64,000 nt of DNA, taken from an uncultured Eubacteriales bacterium (GTDB taxonomy: Bacteria > Bacillota > Clostridia > Oscillospirales > Oscillospiraceae). Of the stretch, positions 40,229 to 49,641 are shown piece after piece (the stretch's first letter is position 1; the number at the start of each line of letters is the position of its first letter). The position numbers were made by a program, and so were the translations under genes. The notes beneath the pieces are model-generated. The model was given only the letters and a program-made list of their open reading frames with translations. It was not told the DNA's origin and did no database searches. The DNA is taken from positions 33,133 through 97,132 of the forward strand of contig ONIN01000009.1 in NCBI GenBank assembly GCA_900317905.1, in the 5' to 3' direction.

Positions 40229-40501
40229 TCACAGAAATTCCACCGCACTGATCAAACCGGAGATCAGCAGCGCGCCGGCGTCCATGGCCTCCAGACGGAG
40301 GTTCGCGCCCCGGACACGGACCCGACCGTTTTTCACCTGAAACTCCACGCACCCGTCAGTATAGGCCACGATCCCCTTATGGAGCTCCGCCAGCACCTGT
40401 CCCCTGCCCGTGACACTGACACGCGGCGCGCCGGCCAGGCCCAAAGTCGGGATCTCCAGCCGCTTCGCCGCCCGGTCAATCACGTCCGTCGGAATGTACA
40501 T
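40229..40501 (-). CDS. yqfC: Sporulation protein YqfC
   Basis: A 90-aa YabP/YqfC family protein (MYIPTDVIDRAAKRLEIPTL, RVSVTGRGQVLAELHKGIVAY). Sporulation gene paired with yqfD in Firmicutes. AGAGGTG about seven bases before ATG at 40501; a GTG at 40510 is an alternative. First gene of the block ending at recO. Confidence 0.9.
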   Translation of the reverse strand: MYIPTDVIDRAAKRLEIPTLGLAGAPRVSVTGRGQVLAELHKGIVAYTDGCVEFQVKNGRVRVRGANLRLEAMDAGALLISGLISAVEFL

Positions 40502-40518
40502 CCGCCTCACCTCTCAGA

Positions 40519-40547
40519 CATATTATGCGCTCACTCCCGCATATACC
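40519..40547. promoter_or_regulatory. Possible divergent sigma-E-like promoter elements
   Basis: On the plus strand CATATT (40519-40524), 15-bp spacer, CATATACC (40540-40547); on the minus strand the same bases read GTATATG and CATAATAT. Both resemble sigma-E boxes and face sporulation genes, but either start would leave almost no leader before the ribosome-binding site. Confidence 0.3.
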
Positions 40548-40569
40548 ACCACAGGAGGCGATGTACCAT

Positions 40570-41532
40570 ATGAGAAAGCTGCTGGCCATCCTGCCGCTGC
40601 TGGCAGGCCTTGGCGCCATGGCGGCGCTGATGCTCTGCCCGGAGACCGCATCGGAGAGCGCCAGGCGGGGACTGAAAATCTGTGGAGAGATGCTGATTCC
40701 CTCACTGCTGCCCTTTTTTGTTATGTCGGCGCTGCTGAGAGCCTGGGGACTGCCCGGGGTGCTGGGAAGGCTTCTCGGCGGCGTCACCGCAAGAATCTGG
40801 GGCATGTCCGGCGCCGGGGTCTCGGCGTTTCTCCTCGGCATCACCGGAGGGTATCCTTTGGGGGCAGCAACCATCGGGCAGCTGAGGAGAGACAATGAAA
40901 TCTCCAGAGAAGAAGCCCAACGTGCCCTGTGCTTCTGCAACAACACCGGCCCGGCATTCTTGATCGGCGCCGCGGGGGCCGGCGTCTTTCACAGCAGCGG
41001 GATCGGTCTGCTGCTCTATGGGTCCCACGTGCTGGCGGCGGCCCTGATCGGTATGGTGACCGCTCCGGGAAAACAACTTTCGATACCTGCGGAGCGCACC
41101 TACATTTCCGTGGCAGGGTTTTCCGAAGCGCTGACCAATGCGGTGAAGACCTCTGTGGAGACGCTGCTCACGGTCTGCGGCTTCGTGGTGATTTTCAGCG
41201 TGATGACCGGACTTTTACAGAATGAGATCTTTCATTTTGCAGGTCTGCTCTCCGCAAACACCGGTGTGGAGCTGACAGCGGTAAAAGCGCTCTTGACCGG
41301 ACTTCTGGAACTGGGCGGCGGACTGGGTTCCATGGAAGGGCTCGCCCCCACGGTGGAGAATCTGGCGCTGGCAGCCTTTCTCATCGGCTTCGGCGGAATC
41401 AGCGTTCAGGCCCAAAGCGCGGCGGTGCTCCGGGGGACAGATCTCAAGCTCACGGTCCCCTTTCTCTGCAAGCTGGCCCACGGGATGCTCTCGGCGCTGC
41501 TGACCGTGCTGTTTTTCGATTTTTTTTCCTGA
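40570..41532 (+). CDS. YlbJ-like sporulation membrane protein (nucleoside-recognition/gate domain)
   Basis: A 320-aa integral membrane protein with about eight helices and two Gate-type motifs (LLPFFVMSALLRAWGLPGVLG; GITGGYPLGAATIGQL; GFGGISVQAQ). It resembles YlbJ, needed for spore cortex formation, and the spore-maturation SpmA/B group. ATG at 40570 is favoured because AGGAGG is 11 bases away; an ATG at 40561 is too close to it. Confidence 0.82.
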   Translation: MRKLLAILPLLAGLGAMAALMLCPETASESARRGLKICGEMLIPSLLPFFVMSALLRAWGLPGVLGRLLGGVTARIWGMSGAGVSAFLLGITGGYPLGAATIGQLRRDNEISREEAQRALCFCNNTGPAFLIGAAGAGVFHSSGIGLLLYGSHVLAAALIGMVTAPGKQLSIPAERTYISVAGFSEALTNAVKTSVETLLTVCGFVVIFSVMTGLLQNEIFHFAGLLSANTGVELTAVKALLTGLLELGGGLGSMEGLAPTVENLALAAFLIGFGGISVQAQSAAVLRGTDLKLTVPFLCKLAHGMLSALLTVLFFDFFS

Positions 41533-41624
41533 AGAAAAATGAAATTCCCTCTTTTCGTCTCGTTCTTTCTGGTGTATAATGGGAGCACCGAATCCTATAA
41601 ATGAGATACAGGAGGGAATTTGTT

Positions 41625-42866
41625 ATGATTATGGATTGCTCCAAATACGTGGGCAAGTGCGTCTGCGGACGGGAGCACACGCTCGAGACCAAGATGGTGG
41701 TCGTCGAGTATGGCGCAACCGCGAAGTTTGAGGAGTATATGGAGGCGGTGGGTCTGGCCGGTAAGCGCCGCGCCGTCGTCTATGACTCCAATATCTACGC
41801 TCTCACCGAGGGCAAGCATGTGAAGGCCGATCAGGAGATCGTTCTGCCGGCCCAGGGCCTCAGAAGCGAGGACATTCTGATCGAGGACATGATGAAGCAG
41901 CTGGACAACATCGAGGTCATCGTGGCCTACGGCGCCGGCACCATCATGGACTTCGGCCGCTATCCCGCCTACAAGCTGGGCATCCCCTTCGTGGCCGTGC
42001 CCACGCTGGCCAGCTCCGACGGCTTCACCGCCGACATCTGCTCCGTCATTCTCGAGGGCCAGAAGAAGTCCATCCCCATGGTCGCCCCGGTTCTGGTGGT
42101 GGCGGATCTGGACATCATCAAGGGCGCGCCCAAGCGTCTGGTGGCCAGCGGCGTCAATGACATTCTCTCCAAGTACATCTCCCTGGTGGATTGGAAGATC
42201 TCCCACATCGTCGACGGCGAGTACTACTGCCCCATGGTGGCCGATCTCTCCGCCCATGCCCTTCAGATCATGCGCAAGGCGGCCGATGACTGGGCTGCCG
42301 GCGGCGAGCCCGATCACGAGGCCATGACCATGGCCCAGATGGAGTCCGGTCTGACCATGCAGCTGCTGCACCACTCCCGCGCGGCCTCCGGCGCCGAGCA
42401 CCTGATGGCCCACCTGGTGGAGATGAAGCCGCCGCGCTTCGAGAACGCCGAGGGCATCCACGGCGAGTGCGTGGGCGTCGGCACCTTCGCCTGCTGCAAG
42501 GAGTATCACAGACTGGCGAAAAAGACCCCGAAGGCAAAGAAGTTCGAGCCCCTCACCCGCGAGTGGATCACCGAGAAGTTCGGCGAGCGTCTGGCTGACG
42601 GCATCGTGAAGGAGAACGAGAACGACGTCCTCGGCACCTTCGATCCCCAGAACATCGTCGATCACTGGGATGAGATCGTCGAGCTCATCAACACCATTCC
42701 TCCCGTGGAGGAGATGGAGGGTCTGTACAAGGCCATCAACGCCAAGTACCTTCCGGAGCACATCGGCATCGATCCCGCCCTGGGCGACGAGATGCTGCAC
42801 ATCTCCGCCGCCATCCGCAACCGCCTCACCCTGGTCCGCATGGAGCGCGTGCTGGACTTCGAATAA
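41625..42866 (+). CDS. Glycerol-1-phosphate dehydrogenase family (Fe-ADH_2)
   Basis: A 413-aa iron/zinc-dependent dehydrogenase of the AraM/EgsA group (GAGTIMDFGRYPAYKLGIPF, VPTLASSDGFTADICSV, HHSRAASGAEH). Family members reduce dihydroxyacetone phosphate to sn-glycerol-1-phosphate; AraM in Bacillus makes heptaprenylglyceryl phosphate precursor. CGK-rich cysteines near the start (KCVCGREH) are unusual. AGGAGGG eight bases before ATG at 41625. Likely promoter: TATAAT at 41575-41580 with a poor -35. Strong terminator follows. Confidence 0.83.
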   Translation: MIMDCSKYVGKCVCGREHTLETKMVVVEYGATAKFEEYMEAVGLAGKRRAVVYDSNIYALTEGKHVKADQEIVLPAQGLRSEDILIEDMMKQLDNIEVIVAYGAGTIMDFGRYPAYKLGIPFVAVPTLASSDGFTADICSVILEGQKKSIPMVAPVLVVADLDIIKGAPKRLVASGVNDILSKYISLVDWKISHIVDGEYYCPMVADLSAHALQIMRKAADDWAAGGEPDHEAMTMAQMESGLTMQLLHHSRAASGAEHLMAHLVEMKPPRFENAEGIHGECVGVGTFACCKEYHRLAKKTPKAKKFEPLTREWITEKFGERLADGIVKENENDVLGTFDPQNIVDHWDEIVELINTIPPVEEMEGLYKAINAKYLPEHIGIDPALGDEMLHISAAIRNRLTLVRMERVLDFE

Positions 42867-42875
42867 TAACTTTTA

Positions 42876-42906
42876 CCTCCCTGTCGATACCGGCAGGGAG
42901 GTTTTT
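42876..42906 (+). terminator. Terminator of the G1P dehydrogenase gene
   Basis: CCTCCCTG with CAGGGAGG and TTTTT. Confidence 0.88.
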
Positions 42907-43170
42907 ATCCCGCAAAGGCTCTGCTAAGTTTTTTCAAATTTTAGTTTATCGGGAGTTTCAATGACCTACCGCAGGGCGGGGACCTGTGCCCCGCCCCGCC
43001 AGCTCCATTTTACCATCTGTCGGTTCATTTTGCCCCGGCATTGCGAATTTCTTTTTTCAAAAAAGCAATTCTATAACGAATGAGTTATGATGTGATAATA
43101 TATTGAAAAATGTCACAAAAAAGTCAATCTGTTTTTCGTAAAAATAATAAATATATACCAAAAAAAGAAT
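42907..43170. other. AT-rich intergenic region with two hairpins
   Basis: No gene seen. GGGCGGGG/CCCCGCCC hairpin at 42974-42996 stands out in otherwise AT-rich DNA, and a CTTTTTT/AAAAAAG palindrome lies at 43051-43065. From about 43066 the DNA is strongly AT-rich up to the hppA promoter, like an UP-element region. Confidence 0.5.
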
Positions 43171-43199
43171 TGCAATTCCGTGGATTTCGGTATATGATA
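43171..43199 (+). promoter_or_regulatory. Promoter of hppA
   Basis: TTGCAA (43171-43176), 17-bp spacer, TATGAT (43194-43199). The leader contains GGCGTTTT/AAAACGCC hairpin at 43213-43232. Confidence 0.65.
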
Positions 43200-43267
43200 A
43201 TGATTTGTAGAGGGCGTTTTTTCCAAAACGCCGGAGATAGAGTATTGAATTAGGAGTGAAGTAGACC

Positions 43268-45075
<1,808 letters not shown>

Positions 45076-45093
45076 GCAATCCTTAAATCGAAG

Positions 45094-45121
45094 CCCGGTG
45101 CAGAAATGCACCGGGTTTTTT
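45094..45121 (+). terminator. Terminator of hppA
   Basis: CCCGGTGCA with TGCACCGGG and six T. Confidence 0.9.
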
Positions 45122-45176
45122 GTGACCTCTTTGTCGGTTTCTGCGTCTTTAAGGGTGATGAAAGGAAGTGAACGCC

Positions 45177-45734
45177 TTGGAGGACAACGCGATCATAGAA
45201 TTATACTTTGCGCGGGATCCGATGGCGCTTTTGGAGACGCAGGAGAAATACGGCCCGTACTGCAAAAGCATTTCCATGGGGATTTTGCAGTCTCCGGAGG
45301 ACGCCCAGGAGTGTGTGAATGACACCCTCCTGCGCACCTGGGACAGCATCCCGCCCACCAGACCCAAGGTGTTCCGCGCATTTCTCGGACGGATCACCCG
45401 GAACCTCTCCCTCCAAAGATGGCGAAATCTCCACGCCCAGAAGCGCGGCGGCGGTGAGGTGGCCATCGCGCTGGAGGAACTGGGCGAGTGTGTCGCCGGC
45501 GGAAGCGATCCTGCGAAGTCTGTGGAGGAAAACGCCCTGCGGGAGGCCATCGGGCAGTTTCTCGGAGCGCTGAAACAGACGGATCGGGAGATCTTTCTCG
45601 CCCGCTACTGGTATTTCACCCCGGTGCGGGAGATCGCACAAAAGTTCGGATTCTCGGAGCCAAAGGTGAAGACCTCCCTCCACCGCACACGGAAGAAGCT
45701 GCGTGTATTTCTGGAACAGGAGGACTTTTTATGA
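45177..45734 (+). CDS. ECF-like RNA polymerase sigma factor
   Basis: A 185-aa sigma-70 family protein with region 2 (IIELYFARDPMALLETQEKYGPYC, DAQECVNDTLLRTWDSIPP) and region 4 (LKQTDREIFLARYWYFTPVREIAQKFG, EPKVKTSLHRTRKKL). AAAGGA at 45161-45166 is well placed for the TTG at 45177, giving the usual MEDNAIIELY start; a GTG at 45168 is too close to it. The stop overlaps the next gene as ATGA, so it is coupled to a probable membrane partner. Confidence 0.85.
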   Translation: MEDNAIIELYFARDPMALLETQEKYGPYCKSISMGILQSPEDAQECVNDTLLRTWDSIPPTRPKVFRAFLGRITRNLSLQRWRNLHAQKRGGGEVAIALEELGECVAGGSDPAKSVEENALREAIGQFLGALKQTDREIFLARYWYFTPVREIAQKFGFSEPKVKTSLHRTRKKLRVFLEQEDFL

Positions 45735-47128
45735 ATACCATGGAGATCCTTACCGCGCTGGATGGAGCCTCGGACGCCGATCTGGCGGCTGTGGAGTCCC
45801 GCCTCGGGCTGTCGAAAAAAACATCCCACAAATTTGGAATGCGGCTGCTGCTGGCAGCTGCGGTGGCAGCGGCGCTGCTGATCGCCACTCTGGGCGTAGC
45901 CATGGCGGCCAGCCCGGATTTCCGGGACGCGGTCTATTCGATTTTTCATATTCAGACACGGGAGCCTGCGTCAGAAGCGGGCGCAGTCACCGACGAAAAC
46001 GTGCAGCTCTGGAAGCACCTGGAGCTGGAGGACGCGGCAGAAATCGACTATTACACCCTGCGCATCCCCTTCATACCCGTGGCAGACAATACGCTATATC
46101 ACTGGGATGAGAACGGCGGCGTGTTCTATCACCTGACAAATAAGGGCTTTGAGGAGATTCCCGGCACCAGAATGGAATTTGAGGTAACCTTCGGCGGCGC
46201 CACCCAGCACATCGTCTACGACTGGGCGAAGGTGAACGGGCAGTATGTGATCGGCTATCGGGAAGATCCCAGGATGAACGAGAATCCCTACGGTTATGCC
46301 TGGATGCTGCATCAGCCGGATCAAGCCAGCCCCGATGTATGGCTGACGCTGCCGGACTGGAGCAAGAGCTTTGCCCCCTGCCCCTTCCTGCTGGATCTGG
46401 AGACCGGAACATGGACGGACGTGCTGCAGGGTATGGAGTATGACCGCTTGAACAAGGAGCGGATGTACAGCTGGCGGTTCTCGCCGGATGGGGAGCACCT
46501 GCTGATGATGGACGACTGCGGCGGTGCCTGGCTCTATGACACAGAAGCACATACGGAAACTGACCTCTCCCTCGATAATACGCAGGTGCTGCTGGATGCG
46601 GCGTTCCTGGATGCTGAGACCCTTGCCCTGATGTCTGTGGACAATCAGATCTATTCCTTCACCTGGTTCCATGTAGAAGACGGAACAATGGAGCAGCGAA
46701 GCTATCCCTCTGACGCCGAGGGGCCGGGACTTCGGAGCGTACTGACGCCCGTGGGAAGCCACGGGATCACGCTGAACGCCGACGGGACGCTGTCCCTGAC
46801 GGATCTGCAAACCGGGATCGGCGCCCGTCTGCCGGCCTTCGATCGAGACTGCGTCTATCTGCTGAACGATGACGGGACGCAGATGCTGTGCGTGGATCGC
46901 AGGCTCTCAGACAGCGGAACCGACGGTCTGCTCACCCAGACCTTCACCGGATTTTCTGTCTGTGATCTGGAGAACCACACGGTGGTGCGGCTGGATCGGG
47001 AGCCCTCGGAAGACGCCGACGAGTGGTCGGTGTTCTGGCTGGATAATGAGCGCTTCGCCGTCTGGGCAGAGAATCCCGCCGACGGCTTCGGAGACATTCA
47101 TGTGTATCATCTGCACACACCGGAGTAG
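45731..47128 (+). CDS. Membrane protein, probable anti-sigma partner with propeller-like domain
   Basis: A 465-aa protein: a short cytoplasmic N-terminus (ILTALDGASDADLAAVESRLG), one membrane helix (about residues 38-60) and a large extracytoplasmic part with repeated beta-strand blades (YSWRFSPDGEHLLMMDD, LLNDDGTQMLCVD, WSVFWLDNERFAVWAE), as in WD40/TolB-like propellers. Coupling to an ECF-like sigma gene and this topology suggest an anti-sigma factor or sensor, but no ZAS zinc motif is seen. Identity beyond that is not known. Confidence 0.75.
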   Translation: MNTMEILTALDGASDADLAAVESRLGLSKKTSHKFGMRLLLAAAVAAALLIATLGVAMAASPDFRDAVYSIFHIQTREPASEAGAVTDENVQLWKHLELEDAAEIDYYTLRIPFIPVADNTLYHWDENGGVFYHLTNKGFEEIPGTRMEFEVTFGGATQHIVYDWAKVNGQYVIGYREDPRMNENPYGYAWMLHQPDQASPDVWLTLPDWSKSFAPCPFLLDLETGTWTDVLQGMEYDRLNKERMYSWRFSPDGEHLLMMDDCGGAWLYDTEAHTETDLSLDNTQVLLDAAFLDAETLALMSVDNQIYSFTWFHVEDGTMEQRSYPSDAEGPGLRSVLTPVGSHGITLNADGTLSLTDLQTGIGARLPAFDRDCVYLLNDDGTQMLCVDRRLSDSGTDGLLTQTFTGFSVCDLENHTVVRLDREPSEDADEWSVFWLDNERFAVWAENPADGFGDIHVYHLHTPE

Positions 47129-47161
47129 ATGTTTTCAATCTATCACGAAGTGATTCCTCAA

Positions 47162-47191
47162 CTTCACTCTTCACTCTCAACTCTTCACTCT
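47162..47191. repeat. Short repeats of CTTCACTCT
   Basis: Three copies at 47162, 47169 and 47183, in the gap after the membrane partner gene. Same general heptamer character as the repeat at 36415 read on the other strand. Confidence 0.7.
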
Positions 47192-47216
47192 CATCACGAC
47201 AAACTCCAGTATACAA

Positions 47217-47261
47217 ACAGCCGCAGGGCAATCCAAATTCGGATCGCTCTGCGGCTGTTTT
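47217..47261. terminator. Bidirectional terminator
   Basis: ACAGCCGCAG (47217-47226) and CTGCGGCTGT (47249-47258) with additional inner pairing and TTTT. It serves the convergent membrane-partner gene and mgtE. Confidence 0.8.
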
Positions 47262-47269
47262 GAATGATT

Positions 47270-48658
47270 TCAGAAGTGCAGGAGCACTCTGGCGATGTTG
47301 AAATAGATGATCAGAGAAACGGTATCGGTGATGGTGCTGATCAGGGGGCTAGCCATGACCGCCGGGTCCACGCCGATCTTCTCCGCGATGATGGGGAGGG
47401 TACTGCCCACGGCCTTGGCAAACATGACCACGAACACGATGGTCATGCTGACCGTGGCGGCCACGATGACGGTGACGGCGTCGTTGTGCAGGAGGATCTT
47501 ATCCACCAGCAGCATCTTTCCGAAGTTGATGATGGCCAGCGAGATGCCGCAGAGGACGGCCACGCGGATCTCCTTCCAGATGACCTCCAGCACGTCCGAG
47601 GGCTCGATGTCGCCGAGGCTGAGGCTTCGGATGACGGCGGTGGAGGCCTGGCTGCCGGAGTTGCCGCCGGTGCCCATGAGCATGGGGATGAAGGCCGCCA
47701 GCACCACCTGGGCCGCCAGTGCGTCCTCGAAGTGGGTCATGACCATGCCGGTGAAGGTGGCGGAGAGCATCAGGAACATCAGCCAGGGGATGCGGTTTTT
47801 CCAGATGTCGAAGACCGAGGTTCTGGAATAGGGCTTCACAGAAGGCGTGATACCGGCCATCTTTTCGATGTCCTCGGTGGCCTCCTGTTCCATGACGTCG
47901 ATGACGTCGTCGACGGTGACGATGCCGACAAGGCAGCCTTCCTTATCCACCACGGGAATGGCGATCAGGTCGTAGTCCGAGAACTGCGCCGAGACTTCCT
48001 CCTGGTCATCAGTGGTCTTGGCGAAGATCACGTTGGTGTCCATGATGTCCTCGATGATGGTCTCATCGTCGGCCAGCAGCAGATCCTTCACCGTGACGAC
48101 GCCCTCCAGCCGTCTTTTGGCGGAGGTGACGTAGCAGACGTAGATGGTCTCGCGGTCCTCGCCGATCCTGCGGATGCGGGCCAGGGACTCACGGACGTTC
48201 ATGTATTTTTTCAGGTCGATGAACTCGGCGGTCATGATGCTGCCGGCGGAGTTCTCGGGGTATTTCAAATATTGGTTGATCAGGGCGCGGGTGCTGGGGT
48301 TGGCGCTGCGCATGACGCGCTTGACCACGTTGGCGGGCAGCTCCTCCATCATGTCGACAGCGTCGTCCACCTGCAGTTCCTCCACGATGGCGGCAAGCTC
48401 GGTGTCGGTGACGGAATTGATGATGGTCTCCTGCTCTTCGACCTCCAGGTTCGCGAACACGTCGGCGGCGATCTCCTTCGGCAGCAGCCGGAAGACCATG
48501 CCCATCCGGGTCTGATCCTCTTCCCACAGCTCGCCCAGAAACTCGGAGATGTCATATTCGTTCATTTCCGCAAGGGTCAGACGCAGCTCTTTGATCATGT
48601 GCTGATCCAGCATGATGAACAGTTCCTCACGGATGCCTTCGTAATCGATGTTCTCCAT
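47270..48658 (-). CDS. mgtE: Magnesium transporter MgtE
   Basis: A 462-aa MgtE: N-terminal superhelical Mg2+-sensing domain, two CBS domains (GSIMTAEFIDLKKYMNVRESL; TNVIFAKTTDDQEEV) and five C-terminal helices beginning RIPWLMFLML with the pore motif GTGGNSGSQAST. It is gated by cytosolic Mg2+ through the CBS and N domains. AGGAGG precedes the ATG. Confidence 0.95.
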   Translation of the reverse strand: MENIDYEGIREELFIMLDQHMIKELRLTLAEMNEYDISEFLGELWEEDQTRMGMVFRLLPKEIAADVFANLEVEEQETIINSVTDTELAAIVEELQVDDAVDMMEELPANVVKRVMRSANPSTRALINQYLKYPENSAGSIMTAEFIDLKKYMNVRESLARIRRIGEDRETIYVCYVTSAKRRLEGVVTVKDLLLADDETIIEDIMDTNVIFAKTTDDQEEVSAQFSDYDLIAIPVVDKEGCLVGIVTVDDVIDVMEQEATEDIEKMAGITPSVKPYSRTSVFDIWKNRIPWLMFLMLSATFTGMVMTHFEDALAAQVVLAAFIPMLMGTGGNSGSQASTAVIRSLSLGDIEPSDVLEVIWKEIRVAVLCGISLAIINFGKMLLVDKILLHNDAVTVIVAATVSMTIVFVVMFAKAVGSTLPIIAEKIGVDPAVMASPLISTITDTVSLIIYFNIARVLLHF

Positions 48659-48696
48659 GAATGGACACCTCCTGTTCTGGTTTTCGGATGAACTTT

Positions 48697-48725
48697 ATTT
48701 TATCACGTTGTGACAGAAAAAACAA
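48697..48725 (-). promoter_or_regulatory. Promoter of mgtE
   Basis: TTGTTT (48725-48720), 17-bp spacer, TAAAAT (48702-48697). Confidence 0.6.
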
Positions 48726-48741
48726 CCCAAATCAATATTTG

Positions 48742-48770
48742 TTGACGCGGGAAACAAAGCCGGGTATAAT
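48742..48770 (+). promoter_or_regulatory. Promoter of the yugP-like gene
   Basis: TTGACG (48742-48747), 17-bp spacer, TATAAT (48765-48770). Confidence 0.78.
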
Positions 48771-48801
48771 ATCGTCAGAACATCCAAAAGGAGGTTTTGC
48801 C

Positions 48802-49497
48802 ATGTACGGATACTACGGCATTGACTATACCTATTTAATCCTCGTGGTGCCGGCGCTGATCATCTCGCTGATCGCCCAGTTCCGGGTGAAGAGCGCCTTC
48901 AGCCGCTACTCCCAGGAGCGCTGCGTCAGCGGTCTCACCGGGGCCGAGACGGCGAGACGGATCCTGGCCCAGAACGGCATCAACGACATCCGGATCGAGC
49001 ACATCGCCGGGGATCTCACCGACCACTACTCCCCCACCGAAAAGGTCATCCGCCTGTCGGACAGCGTCTACAATGCCCAGACCATCGCGGCGGTGGGCGT
49101 GGCGGCCCATGAGTGCGGCCACGCGGTGCAGTACGCCGTGGGCTACGCGCCGATCAAGCTGCGAAACGCCATCATCCCCGTGACCAACATCGGCTCCACC
49201 CTGTCCTTCCCGCTGCTGCTGATCGGCCTGCTGCTGAACTTCCAGCCGCTGGTGCTGGTGGGTATCGCCCTGTTCAGCCTGGTGACGCTGTTTCAGCTGC
49301 TCACTCTGCCGGTGGAGTTCGACGCCTCCAGACGGGCTTTGAAGACCATCGATGAGCGGGGCATGCTGACCCAGGAGGAATACGCCGGTGCGAAAAAAGT
49401 CCTCTCCGCCGCCGCCATGACCTATGTGGCCGCGCTGCTCACCAGCCTGGCCCAGCTGCTGCGGCTTTTGCTGCTCTACGGCAGAAGAAGAAACTGA
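48802..49497 (+). CDS. YugP-like zinc metallopeptidase (membrane)
   Basis: A 231-aa membrane protease of the YugP family: N-terminal helix (residues 9-25), zinc motif HECGH in VAAHECGHAVQYA (HExxH), YSPTEKVIRLSDSVYN upstream and two to three more helices. Third ligand probably in VEFDASRRA. Substrate unknown. AAGGAGG eight bases before ATG. Confidence 0.88.
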   Translation: MYGYYGIDYTYLILVVPALIISLIAQFRVKSAFSRYSQERCVSGLTGAETARRILAQNGINDIRIEHIAGDLTDHYSPTEKVIRLSDSVYNAQTIAAVGVAAHECGHAVQYAVGYAPIKLRNAIIPVTNIGSTLSFPLLLIGLLLNFQPLVLVGIALFSLVTLFQLLTLPVEFDASRRALKTIDERGMLTQEEYAGAKKVLSAAAMTYVAALLTSLAQLLRLLLLYGRRRN

Positions 49498-49511
49498 TTG
49501 GTTTATCTCGT

Positions 49512-49538
49512 CCTCCCCGGACTTCCGGGGAGGTTTTT
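49512..49538 (+). terminator. Terminator of the yugP-like gene
   Basis: CCTCCCCGG with CCGGGGAGG and five T. Confidence 0.9.
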
Positions 49539-49564
49539 CGTCTCTGTCAAAAGTTAAATTATGA

Positions 49565-49592
49565 TTGACAAACGTTCACTCTGTGTTATACT
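49565..49592 (+). promoter_or_regulatory. Promoter of the PfoR-like gene
   Basis: TTGACA (49565-49570), 16-bp spacer, TATACT (49587-49592). The transcript would begin with the hairpin AGGTGT/ACACCT at 49601-49616. Confidence 0.72.
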
Positions 49593-49641
49593 GCATTTGC
49601 AGGTGTCTTGACACCTATCAATGTTACCGGAGGAACCTGGT

